Source of the DNA: Variovorax sp. OV700
GTDB taxonomy: Bacteria > Pseudomonadota > Gammaproteobacteria > Burkholderiales > Burkholderiaceae_C
Direction of reading: 5' to 3'
Assembly (NCBI RefSeq): GCF_900099805.1
Contig: NZ_FNDR01000016.1
Coordinates: forward strand, 1 to 64,000
DNA length: 64,000 nucleotides
Positions 8,664-16,232 of this stretch are shown here, in pieces (within the stretch, counting starts at the first letter, position 1; the number at the start of each line of letters is the position of its first letter). Made by a program: the position numbers and the translations under genes. The notes beneath the pieces are model-generated. The model saw nothing but the letters and a program-made list of their open reading frames with translations, was not told the DNA's origin and did no database searches.

Positions 8664-9592
8664 CACCCATGAAACCCCGCCCGTTCAAACAAGTCGACGT
8701 CTTCACCGCAACGCCCTACCTCGGCAATCCGCTTGCCGTGGTGCTCGACGGCGCAGGTCTCGATGACGCCGAGATGCAGCGCTTTGCGCAGTGGACGAAC
8801 CTGTCCGAAACCACCTTTTTGCTGCCTCCGACCGACCCTACGGCCGACTACCGCGTGCGCATCTTCACGCCCGGCGGCGAGCTGCCTTTCGCGGGCCACC
8901 CCACCATCGGCAGCTGCCATGCCTGGCTGCAGGCCGGCGGCAAGCCCAAGGCGGCGGGCCGCATCGTGCAGCAATGCGCGGCGGGCCTGGTGCCGCTGCG
9001 CCGCGAGGGCGAGCGCCTGGCGTTCTCGGCCCCGCCGCTCAAGCGCAGCGCGCCCAGCCCCACGCTGCTGGCCAAGGTGGCGGGTGCGCTGGGCCTGAAG
9101 GCACAGCAGATCGTCGCGGCCCAGGTGCTCGACAACGGCCCCGTCTGGTTCGGCCTGCTGCTCGGCGATGCCGACACCGTGCTCCGCCTGGTGCCCGACC
9201 ACCGCATGCTCAAGGAACTGGGCGTCAAGGCCGGCGTGGCGGGCGTCCCCGTGGCAGAGGGCTCGTCGATGCTGATCGGCCGGTCGAACCGCGAGGCACG
9301 CGCTTTTGGCGGCAAGGCCTCGGCCGAAGCCGACGACGGCCCGAAGATCGACCTGGAGGTGCGCGCTTTCGCCGCGCCCATCGGCGTCGAAGAAGACCCG
9401 GTCACCGGCAGCCTCAACGCCAGCCTCGCCGAATGGCTGATCGCCGACGGCCACATGCCGGAGCGCTACGTGGCCGCGCAGGGCCAGTGCCTCGGACGCG
9501 CCGGGCGCGTGTCCATCGAGCGCGACGGCGACGGCAAGGTGTGGGTCGGCGGCGATGCCGTGACCTGCGTCGACGGCCAGGTAACGCTTTAA
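8660..9592 (+). CDS. PhzF-family isomerase-like protein
   Basis: 310 residues from ATG 8660, with an alternative start at 8669. It has the PhzF hallmarks KQVDVFTATPYLGNPLAVVL, the catalytic-glutamate segment NLSETTFLLPP (Glu50), RIFTPGGELPFAGHPTIGS, and the C-terminal EEDPVTGSLNASLAEWL. The family has a double hotdog-like, diaminopimelate-epimerase-type fold and includes PhzF isomerase and many uncharacterised epimerase/isomerase proteins. No phenazine genes are nearby, so phenazine synthesis is not implied. Translationally coupled to the preceding GST gene by a four-base overlap. Confidence 0.9.
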   Translation: MTPMKPRPFKQVDVFTATPYLGNPLAVVLDGAGLDDAEMQRFAQWTNLSETTFLLPPTDPTADYRVRIFTPGGELPFAGHPTIGSCHAWLQAGGKPKAAGRIVQQCAAGLVPLRREGERLAFSAPPLKRSAPSPTLLAKVAGALGLKAQQIVAAQVLDNGPVWFGLLLGDADTVLRLVPDHRMLKELGVKAGVAGVPVAEGSSMLIGRSNREARAFGGKASAEADDGPKIDLEVRAFAAPIGVEEDPVTGSLNASLAEWLIADGHMPERYVAAQGQCLGRAGRVSIERDGDGKVWVGGDAVTCVDGQVTL

Positions 9593-9603
9593 GGCAAATC
9601 ACC

Positions 9604-10296
9604 ATGCACGCGCAACTGGACCACCTGGTGATCGCCGCCGCCTCGCTGTCCGAGGGCGTGGCCTGGTGCGAGGCCACCCTGGGCGTGACGCCGGGCCCCG
9701 GCGGTACGCATCCGCTGATGGGCACGCACAACCGGCTCCTGAACATCGCGAGCGCGGCCTTTCCCCAGGCCTACCTCGAAATCATCGCCATCGAGCCTGG
9801 CAAGCAGCCGTCGCGCCCAGGCACGCGCCGCTGGTTCGACCTGGACGACGCCGCGCTGCAGGCGGGCCTCTTGCAGCACGGGCCACGGCTGGTGCACTTC
9901 GTTGCGCGCGTGGCCGACGCGCACGCCGCGCTGCGGGCGCTGGCCCACGACGAACACGCGCACATCGACCGCGGCCATTTGCTCGAGGCCTCGCGCGACA
10001 CGCCCGCCGGCCGGCTCGAGTGGCAGATCACGGTGCGCGACGACGGCCAGCGGCTGTTCTATGGCGCGCTGCCCACGCTGATTCAATGGGGGCCGGTGCA
10101 CCCCACCGACGCCATGCCCGCCTCGGGCCTGGTGATGCGATCGCTGCACGCCACGCATCCGCGCGCGGCCGCCCTGGATGCCGCACTGTCGGCCATCGGC
10201 ATGTCCGACATGGCCGTGCAGTCCGGCGCACCCAATCTCGTGGCCGTGCTCGACACGCCCCGCGGCCCCGTCACGCTTCAATCCGAAGGGCTCTGA
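9604..10296 (+). CDS. VOC-family (glyoxalase-like) protein
   Basis: 230 residues, opening MHAQLDHLVIAAASLSEGVA, as in the Glyoxalase_3-like VOC subgroup. It continues with GTHNRLLNI and AYLEIIAIEP, in which the paired beta-alpha-beta-beta-beta units and the metal-ligand-type His and Glu positions can be recognised (His7, Glu near 60). The lack of a dedicated catalytic signature prevents a specific reaction call. It lies 11 bases after the PhzF-like gene and five bases before exporter 3, so it belongs to the same transcript. Confidence 0.82.
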   Translation: MHAQLDHLVIAAASLSEGVAWCEATLGVTPGPGGTHPLMGTHNRLLNIASAAFPQAYLEIIAIEPGKQPSRPGTRRWFDLDDAALQAGLLQHGPRLVHFVARVADAHAALRALAHDEHAHIDRGHLLEASRDTPAGRLEWQITVRDDGQRLFYGALPTLIQWGPVHPTDAMPASGLVMRSLHATHPRAAALDAALSAIGMSDMAVQSGAPNLVAVLDTPRGPVTLQSEGL

Positions 10297-10301
10297 CCGA
10301 C

Positions 10302-10934
10302 ATGCTGACCTTGACCGAAATCGCCTGGTTCGCGCTTGCCTCCATGCTGCTCGCGCTCACGCCGGGGCCGAACATGATCTATTGCGTGTCGCGCACGCTG
10401 ATCCAGGGCCGCCGCGCCGGGCTGGTCTCGCTCGGCGGCGTGATGATGGCTTTCCTGGCCCACCTGTTCGCGGCTGCGCTCGGGCTTACCGCGCTGCTGC
10501 TGGCCGTGCCGGTCGCGTTCGACGCCATCCGGCTTGCCGGCGCCGCCTATCTGCTGTGGCTGGCATGGCAGGCAGTCAAGCCCGGCGGCAATGCGCCCTT
10601 CGAGGCGCGCGCGTTGCCGGCCGATCCGCCGGGCAAGCTGTTTCGCATGGGTTTTCTCACCAACCTGTTGAACCCGAAGGTCGCGATGTTCTACCTCTCG
10701 TTCTTTCCGCAGTTCATCCATCCCGAGCGAGGTTCGGTGCTGCTGCAGAGCATTCAGCTGGGCATGGCACAGATGGCGAGCAGCGCCGCGGTCAATACCG
10801 TCGTGATCTTCGGCGCCGCAAGCATCACGGCCGTGCTGTCGCAAAGCGCCGGCTGGCTGCGCGCGCAGCGGTACGTGATGGGCAGCGTGCTGGCCGCGCT
10901 GGCGGTGCGAGTCGCACTGACAGAACGCAAATAA
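10302..10934 (+). CDS. LysE/RhtB-family amino acid exporter 3
   Basis: 210 residues from ATG 10302. Signature LALTPGPNMIYCVSRTL after helix 1, GAAYLLWLAWQ, then MGFLTNLLNPKVAMFYLSFF and FPQF. It is the third LysE-family protein of the operon and resembles exporter 2 more than exporter 1 in the NLLNPK and FPQF blocks. An inner-membrane amino-acid or homoserine-lactone-type exporter is expected. Eleven bases separate it from the following dehydratase gene. Confidence 0.9.
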   Translation: MLTLTEIAWFALASMLLALTPGPNMIYCVSRTLIQGRRAGLVSLGGVMMAFLAHLFAAALGLTALLLAVPVAFDAIRLAGAAYLLWLAWQAVKPGGNAPFEARALPADPPGKLFRMGFLTNLLNPKVAMFYLSFFPQFIHPERGSVLLQSIQLGMAQMASSAAVNTVVIFGAASITAVLSQSAGWLRAQRYVMGSVLAALAVRVALTERK

Positions 10935-10945
10935 AAAGGCCGCCC

Positions 10946-11917
10946 GTGAGGTTCACCCGCGACGAAATCGAATCCGCACAGCGCACCGTCGGCGCCGCCA
11001 TGCCGCCCACGCCCCAGTACGCATGGCCGCTGCTCGCGCAGCGCCTCGGCAGCGCGGTGTGGGCCAAGCACGAGAACCACACCCCCGCGGGCGCCTTCAA
11101 GATCCGCGGCGGGCTGACCTACTTCGAGACGCTGGCGCGCGAGCAGCCGGGCGTGCGCCATGCCATCAGCGCCACGCGCGGGAACCACGGCCAGTCGGTC
11201 GGCTTCGCGGCTCGGCGGCACGGGCTCGCGGCCACCATCGTGGTGCCGCATGGCAACTCGATCGAGAAGAATGCCGCCATGCGCGCCCTGGGCGTGCAGC
11301 TGGTCGAGCATGGCGACGACTTCCAGGCGGCTTCTGAGCATGCGGCCATGCTCGCCGAGCGCGACGGCATGCATCGCGTGCCGTCGTTCCATCGCGAGCT
11401 GGTGCGCGGCGTGTCGACCGCGTATGTCGAATTCTTCAGCGCACTGAAAGACGCCCCGCCCGACGTGCTGTTCGTACCCATCGGGCTGGGCTCCGGCTTT
11501 GCCGCCGCGGCCGCCGCGCGAGCGCATTGCGGCGTGTCGACCAGGCTCGTGGGCGTGGTGTCCGCGCATGCCACCGCGTATCGCGATTCCTTCCGCGCGG
11601 GCCGGCCCGTCGAGTCGCCGGTCAGCACGCGGCTGGCCGACGGCATGGCCTGCCGCACGCCGGTGCCCGAATCGGTCGAGGTGATCCTGCGCGAAGCCGA
11701 CGACGTGATCACCGTCACCGACGAGGAGATTGCCGAGGCCATGCGCATTCTCTTCAGCGACACCCACAACGTGGCCGAAGGCGCCGGCGCCGCGGCGCTG
11801 GCGGGTGCGCTCCAGCAGCGGGAGCGCTGGCTCGGCAAGACGGTGGGCATCTGCGTGAGCGGCGGCAACGTCGATTCCGGCATGTTTGCCGGCGTGCTGG
11901 CCCGCAGCGCTTCCTAG
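10946..11917 (+). CDS. Threonine/serine dehydratase-like PLP enzyme
   Basis: 323 residues from a GTG at 10946, the best start because it follows exporter 3 by 11 bases; an in-frame ATG near 10999 is an alternative. It has the fold-type II PLP lysine segment TPAGAFKIRGG (Lys52), ATRGNHGQSVGFAARRHG, a glycine-rich phosphate loop (IGLGSGFAAAAAA), and the C-terminal GICVSGGNVDSG. These are typical of catabolic threonine/serine dehydratases, which yield 2-oxobutyrate or pyruvate and ammonia. There is no ACT regulatory domain, so it is not a biosynthetic IlvA. It is the last gene of the MocR-divergent run and converges on the creatininase gene eight bases away. Confidence 0.87.
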   Translation: MRFTRDEIESAQRTVGAAMPPTPQYAWPLLAQRLGSAVWAKHENHTPAGAFKIRGGLTYFETLAREQPGVRHAISATRGNHGQSVGFAARRHGLAATIVVPHGNSIEKNAAMRALGVQLVEHGDDFQAASEHAAMLAERDGMHRVPSFHRELVRGVSTAYVEFFSALKDAPPDVLFVPIGLGSGFAAAAAARAHCGVSTRLVGVVSAHATAYRDSFRAGRPVESPVSTRLADGMACRTPVPESVEVILREADDVITVTDEEIAEAMRILFSDTHNVAEGAGAAALAGALQQRERWLGKTVGICVSGGNVDSGMFAGVLARSAS

Positions 11918-11925
11918 CCAGAAAG

Positions 11926-12753
11926 TCAGGGCAGCGGCTGCGTATTGGCCGTGTCCAGGGGCAGGCGCGACACCTCGGCCAGCAGCAGCGCGAGTTGCTC
12001 CGCGGCCACATCGATCACCGCCTGGCCACGTGGCGCCGTCGCGGCGGCCGCGTTGCCTGCCGCACCCTGCGGGTTGTAATCCTCCATGGCCCATCCCAGC
12101 TTGGCACTCTTGCCGTTGCCAAGAATCGCGTAGTCGGCAGCGCGCTGCTGCGAGGTGGAGCGGAAATTCTTCGCCTCGCCCATGCGCACCTGCTGCGGCG
12201 CGAGCGCCAGCATCATCGAGGTCTCGATGTCGCCAGCATGCACGCCGAAGCGGTGTTCGTCGGCGCCGAACTGCGCGCCCGCATCGCCCAGCGGCAGGTT
12301 GAACCAGCTCACGCTATAGACGATGAGACCGTGCGCCGCGCGCAACTCGCGTGCCACGATGTCCATCGCACCGACATGACCGCCGTGCGCATTGAACAGC
12401 ACCAGCTTCTTCACGCCGGCACGCGCCACGCCGGCGCCAATCTCGTTCCACATGCGGATCAGGGTCTCGGCCGACAGCGTGAGCGTGCCGGCGAAGCGCG
12501 CGTGCTCGGGGCTCAGGCCGATCTGCTGCGTCGGCAGGAACAGCACCGGCAATTCCGCCGGCAGCAGCGGCAGCGCCGCCGCCACGATGCCGTCGGCCAG
12601 CACCGTGTCCACGCCCAGCGGCAGATGGGGCCCGTGCTGCTCGGTGGCGCCGAGCGGCAGCACCGCGACCGTGGCTGCCACATCGAGCGCAGCGAAGTCG
12701 CGCGTCGTCAGTTGAGACCAGTAGCGGGGCAGGGATACCGGGGATGCGTTCAT
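11926..12753 (-). CDS. Creatininase-family amidohydrolase
   Basis: 275 residues. The family metal-binding blocks are present: LPLGATEQHGPHLPLGVDT (Glu and His ligands), IGLSPEHARFAGTLTL, LFNAHGGHVGAM (NxHGGN-like, here ending in H rather than N), and HAGDIETSMMLALAP. The family cleaves cyclic amides such as creatinine or formamide derivatives (creatininase, MftE, FAPy deformylase). It is monocistronic, converging with the dehydratase gene and divergent from the SDR gene (76 bases between starts). The substrate cannot be assigned. Confidence 0.88.
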   Translation of the reverse strand: MNASPVSLPRYWSQLTTRDFAALDVAATVAVLPLGATEQHGPHLPLGVDTVLADGIVAAALPLLPAELPVLFLPTQQIGLSPEHARFAGTLTLSAETLIRMWNEIGAGVARAGVKKLVLFNAHGGHVGAMDIVARELRAAHGLIVYSVSWFNLPLGDAGAQFGADEHRFGVHAGDIETSMMLALAPQQVRMGEAKNFRSTSQQRAADYAILGNGKSAKLGWAMEDYNPQGAAGNAAAATAPRGQAVIDVAAEQLALLLAEVSRLPLDTANTQPLP

Positions 12754-12829
12754 CCGCCGATCTTAGAGCGGTGATTCAATCCACGCGATCCCGCGCCCAG
12801 GCGCGCTCTTCGACGACACAAGGACACTC

Positions 12830-13627
12830 ATGGACCTCCAACTCCAGGACCGGCACGTTCTCATTACCGGCGGCAGCAAGGGCATCGGCCTGGCCTGCGC
12901 GCTGGGCTTCCTGCGCGAGGGCGCGCGCGTAAGCCTGGTCTCGCGCGATCTGCAGAACCTGGAGCAGGGCCGCAAGACGCTGGTCGAGGCGTTTGCCGAG
13001 GCCGAGGGCCGGGTCTCGGTGCATGCCGCCGACCTCAAGGACCCCGCCAGTGCCATGGCCGCGCTCGATGCGGCCGAGCAAGGGTTCGGTCCGGTCGATG
13101 TGCTGGTCAATTCCGCCGGCGCCGCGCGCCGCACGCCGCCCGACGAGCTGAACGCCGCCGCCTGGCACGACGCCATGGACGCCAAGTACTTCACCTACAT
13201 CCACATGATCGATCCGGTCGTGAAACGCATGGGCCAGCGCGGCCGCGGCGCCATCGTCAACGTGATCGGACAGGGCGGCAAGGTGGCGAGCCCGGTCCAC
13301 ATGGCCGGCGGCGCGGCCAACGCCGCGCTGATGCTGGTGAGCGCCGGCATGGCCGCGGCCTATGCGGCCAAGGGCGTGCGCGTGAATGCCGTGAACCCCG
13401 GCCTCACGCTCACCGAGCGGCTGCAGGAAGGGCTGAAGGCGGATGCGAAGCTGCAGGGCATCGGTAGCGACGAGGCGCTGCAGCGTGCCAAGGCGCGGCT
13501 CCCGCTGGGGCGCATCGCGGCGCCGGAAGAGATTGCCAATGCCGTCGTGTTCCTGGCATCGCCAAAGGCGAGCTACATCACCGGCGCGATCGTCGCGATG
13601 GATGGCGCGGTCACGCCCATGATCTAG
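12830..13627 (+). CDS. Short-chain dehydrogenase/reductase with an atypical active site
   Basis: 265 residues. The Rossmann cofactor motif TGGSKGIG and the structural NSAGAA motif are intact, and the C-terminus VFLASPKASYITGAIVAMDG is typical of SDRs. The usual catalytic YxxxK is not seen. The corresponding stretch reads HMAGGAANAALMLVSAG; aligning NAALMLV with the normal KAAL block puts Gly where Tyr should be and Asn where Lys should be. It may bind NAD(P) and act by another mechanism, or be non-catalytic. Its TAG stop lies in a CTAG shared with the stop of the convergent LysR gene. Confidence 0.88.
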   Translation: MDLQLQDRHVLITGGSKGIGLACALGFLREGARVSLVSRDLQNLEQGRKTLVEAFAEAEGRVSVHAADLKDPASAMAALDAAEQGFGPVDVLVNSAGAARRTPPDELNAAAWHDAMDAKYFTYIHMIDPVVKRMGQRGRGAIVNVIGQGGKVASPVHMAGGAANAALMLVSAGMAAAYAAKGVRVNAVNPGLTLTERLQEGLKADAKLQGIGSDEALQRAKARLPLGRIAAPEEIANAVVFLASPKASYITGAIVAMDGAVTPMI

Positions 13628-14532
13628 ACGGCGGCGGTCAGCGCCTCGAACTTCAGGGCGAGAAAGTCCACCAGGGCCCGCACGCGCGCCGGCACGAAGC
13701 GTCCGCTCGGCAGCAATGCATGCAGCGGATAGGGCTCGGTGTCCCACTCGGGCAGCAGGTGCACCAGCCGGCCGCTCTGGATGTCGCTGCGCACGTCGAG
13801 CGCGGACTTCAGGGTGATGCCGCGCCCCGCCACGGCCCACTCGCGCGCCAGCGAGGCGTCGTCCACGCTGCGGTCGCCCTTCACCCGCACTTCGGTCCAC
13901 TGCCCGTTCTGTGCAAAGCGCCACGCGCGATGCCGGCGCCCTCCGCGGTCGAAGGTGAGGCAGTTGTGATGCACCAGGTCTTGCGGCGTCTTCGGAGCGG
14001 CATGGCGGCGCAGGTAGCCGGGCGATGCGGTAAGCAGCGGATTGGTCAGGGCAAAGGGCCGCGCCACCAGGCGTGAATCGGCCAACGCACCGTAGCGCAG
14101 CGCCACGTCGACCTCGTCGCGGGTCACGTCGAGCAGCCGGTCGCCGACGGAAAGCGACAGCTGCACGCCCGGGTGCCGTTCGAGGAATTCGTCAAACCAG
14201 GGCAGCAGCGTGCTGCGCGTGAGGTCCGACGGAGCGGCCACGCGCAAGGTGCCGACCAGTTCGCCGCGGTCGGCCGTGACCAGAGATTCGCCTTCGTCGA
14301 GCAGTTCGAAGGCGCGCACCGCGTAGTCCAGCAAGGTCTGGCCCTGCGAAGTCAGGCGCATGGCGCGGGTCGAGCGCTCGAACAGGCGCGCGCCGAGCTG
14401 CGTTTCCAGCCGCTTGAGCGTGGCGCTGGCTGCTGCCGGTGTCATGCCCAACGCATGGGCGGCGGCCGTGAGCGTGCCGCCGCGCGCGGTCTGCACCAGC
14501 ACCTGCAGGTCCGACAGATTTTCAATCTTCAT
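13624..14532 (-). CDS. LysR-family transcriptional regulator
   Basis: 302 residues. The N-terminal helix-turn-helix is plain (residues about 3-62: LQVLVQTARGGTLTAAAHAL, then MTPAAASATLKRLETQLGAR and LFERSTRAMRLTSQG). The effector domain begins near residue 90 (GTLRVAAPSDLTRSTLLPWF). It is divergent from the zinc/quinone oxidoreductase gene with 87 bases between starts, the classic arrangement for a LysR protein and its target. The gap contains ATCA-N5-TGAT (14562-14574) as a possible box. The gene ends tail-to-tail with the SDR gene. Confidence 0.92.
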   Translation of the reverse strand: MKIENLSDLQVLVQTARGGTLTAAAHALGMTPAAASATLKRLETQLGARLFERSTRAMRLTSQGQTLLDYAVRAFELLDEGESLVTADRGELVGTLRVAAPSDLTRSTLLPWFDEFLERHPGVQLSLSVGDRLLDVTRDEVDVALRYGALADSRLVARPFALTNPLLTASPGYLRRHAAPKTPQDLVHHNCLTFDRGGRRHRAWRFAQNGQWTEVRVKGDRSVDDASLAREWAVAGRGITLKSALDVRSDIQSGRLVHLLPEWDTEPYPLHALLPSGRFVPARVRALVDFLALKFEALTAAV

Positions 14533-14619
14533 TTGAAAGTGTTGCTGATCTAGCTGGTCTTATCAATTTCTGATTGCCATCCTACAGTGGCGCCATCCAT
14601 TCAAGAAAGGTTCTTCGAC

Positions 14620-15630
14620 ATGAAAGCCATTGGCTACTACCAAGCCCTTCCCATCGACAACCCGGAATCGCTGCAGGACATCGAACTGCCCGCACCCGTG
14701 GCCGGCCCGCGCGACCTGCTGGTGCGCGTGAAAGCCATCTCGGTCAATCCGGTCGACGCCAAGGTGCGCAAGAACATGGCGCCCGAAGCTGGCCAGGCCA
14801 AGGTGCTGGGCTGGGATGCCGCCGGCACCGTCGAGGCGGTCGGCACCGCGGTGAAGAACTTCAAGGTCGGCGACCGCGTCTACTACGCCGGCTCGATCGT
14901 GCGGCCCGGCGCCAATTCGGAACTGCATGCGGTCGACGAGCGCATCGCGGCCTTGGCACCCAAGAGCCTCGACGACGCACAGGCTGCCGCGCTGCCGCTC
15001 ACGACCATCACCGCGTACGAGCTGCTGTTCGACCGCCTCAAGGTTCCGAAGAACGGCGGCGCAGGACAGACGCTGCTCGTGACCGGCGGGGCCGGCGGCG
15101 TGGGTTCGATCCTGATCCAGCTTGCGCGCCAGCTCACGCAGTTGCGCGTGGTGGCCACGGCCTCGCGGGCCGAGACGCGGGCCTGGTGCCTGGCGCTCGG
15201 CGCACACGCGGTCATCGACCATTCGAAGCCGCTCGCGGCCGAACTCAAGGCCACCGGCATCGGCGAGGTCGACATGGTTGCGAGCCTCACGCAGACCGGC
15301 CAGCACTACGCGCAGATCATCGAAAGCCTCAAGCCCCAGGGCCAGCTCGCGGTGATCGACGACCTGCCCTCGCTCGACTCGATGCCGCTCAAGACCAAGT
15401 GCATCTCGCTGCACTGGGAAATGATGTTCGCGCGCTCGCGATTCGAAACGCCTGACATCGCCGAGCAGGGCGCGCTGCTGGCCGAAGTGGCGGCGCTGGT
15501 CGATGCGGGCCGCATCCGCACCACGGCAAATGCGAGCTTCGGCACCATCAACGCGGCCAACCTCCGGAAGGCGCATGCGCTGATCGAAAGCGGCACTGCG
15601 CAGGGCAAGGTGGTGCTCGCAGGGTTCTGA
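14620..15630 (+). CDS. Zinc-binding alcohol dehydrogenase-family (quinone reductase-like) oxidoreductase
   Basis: 336 residues from ATG 14620, preceded by AGAAAGG. It is an MDR-superfamily protein: a GroES-like N-terminal half (MKAIGYYQALP, VKAISVNPVDAKVRKNM, GWDAAGTVEAVG) and a Rossmann half with LLVTGGAGGVGSILIQLARQ. The zinc-ligand cysteines of true alcohol dehydrogenases are absent, which fits the zinc-less quinone oxidoreductase branch (ZADH/QOR). NADPH-dependent reduction of quinones or enones is expected. It is divergent from and probably controlled by the adjacent LysR. Confidence 0.88.
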   Translation: MKAIGYYQALPIDNPESLQDIELPAPVAGPRDLLVRVKAISVNPVDAKVRKNMAPEAGQAKVLGWDAAGTVEAVGTAVKNFKVGDRVYYAGSIVRPGANSELHAVDERIAALAPKSLDDAQAAALPLTTITAYELLFDRLKVPKNGGAGQTLLVTGGAGGVGSILIQLARQLTQLRVVATASRAETRAWCLALGAHAVIDHSKPLAAELKATGIGEVDMVASLTQTGQHYAQIIESLKPQGQLAVIDDLPSLDSMPLKTKCISLHWEMMFARSRFETPDIAEQGALLAEVAALVDAGRIRTTANASFGTINAANLRKAHALIESGTAQGKVVLAGF

Positions 15631-15654
15631 GCGCTTCTGCGCACAATCGGCCGC

Positions 15655-16221
15655 ATGGCCGAAACCATCATCCAACCGCCGATCGAATTCGAGACCCCGC
15701 GCCTTCGGTTGCGCCAGTGGCGCGAGAGCGATCTCGCGCCCTTTGCCGCGCTCGCCGCCGACCCGGAAGTCATGGCATTCCTGTTGCCGCTTCCCACTCG
15801 CGCCGACAGCGATGCGCTGGCATCAAGTCTCAAGGCACGCATCGCCGCCAACGGCTGGGGCCTATGGGCCGTCGAGCACAAGGATTCGGGCGAGTTCGCG
15901 GGGTTCACGGGCCTGAACGCCCCGCTGGCCGCACTGCCCTTTTCGCCGTGCGTCGAGATCGGCTGGCGCTTCGCGCGCCAGTGGTGGGGACAGGGACTCG
16001 CGACCGAGGCGGCGCGCGGCGCCCTGCAGGTCGGCTTCGAGCGGCTCGGGCTCGACGAGATCGTGGCGTTCACGGCGCTCGGCAATCTGCGCTCGGCGGC
16101 CGTGATGGAACGTATCGGCATGCATGAAGACCTGCCCGGCGCCTTCGATCACCCGAGCGTGCCCGAGGGACACGCGTTGCGCCGCCACCGGCTGTTCCGA
16201 ATCGGCCGCCCGCGGCGCTAG
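15655..16221 (+). CDS. GNAT-family N-acetyltransferase (RimJ/RimL type)
   Basis: 188 residues. FETPRLRLRQWRESDLAPFA at the N-terminus and EIGWRFARQWWGQGLATEAA in the middle are typical of the Acetyltransf_3 subgroup, with the acetyl-CoA pyrophosphate loop in WGQGLATEA. FTALGNLRSAAVMERIGM is the usual last strand-helix. It lies 24 bases downstream of the oxidoreductase gene and may be co-transcribed. The acceptor could be a protein N-terminus or a small amine. Confidence 0.88.
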   Translation: MAETIIQPPIEFETPRLRLRQWRESDLAPFAALAADPEVMAFLLPLPTRADSDALASSLKARIAANGWGLWAVEHKDSGEFAGFTGLNAPLAALPFSPCVEIGWRFARQWWGQGLATEAARGALQVGFERLGLDEIVAFTALGNLRSAAVMERIGMHEDLPGAFDHPSVPEGHALRRHRLFRIGRPRR

Positions 16222-16232
16222 AAGCCAGACGC

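Noticed and set aside
8660..9592. Phenazine biosynthesis gene
   Set aside because: The protein is PhzF-family, but no other phenazine gene is nearby and most PhzF-family members do other reactions.
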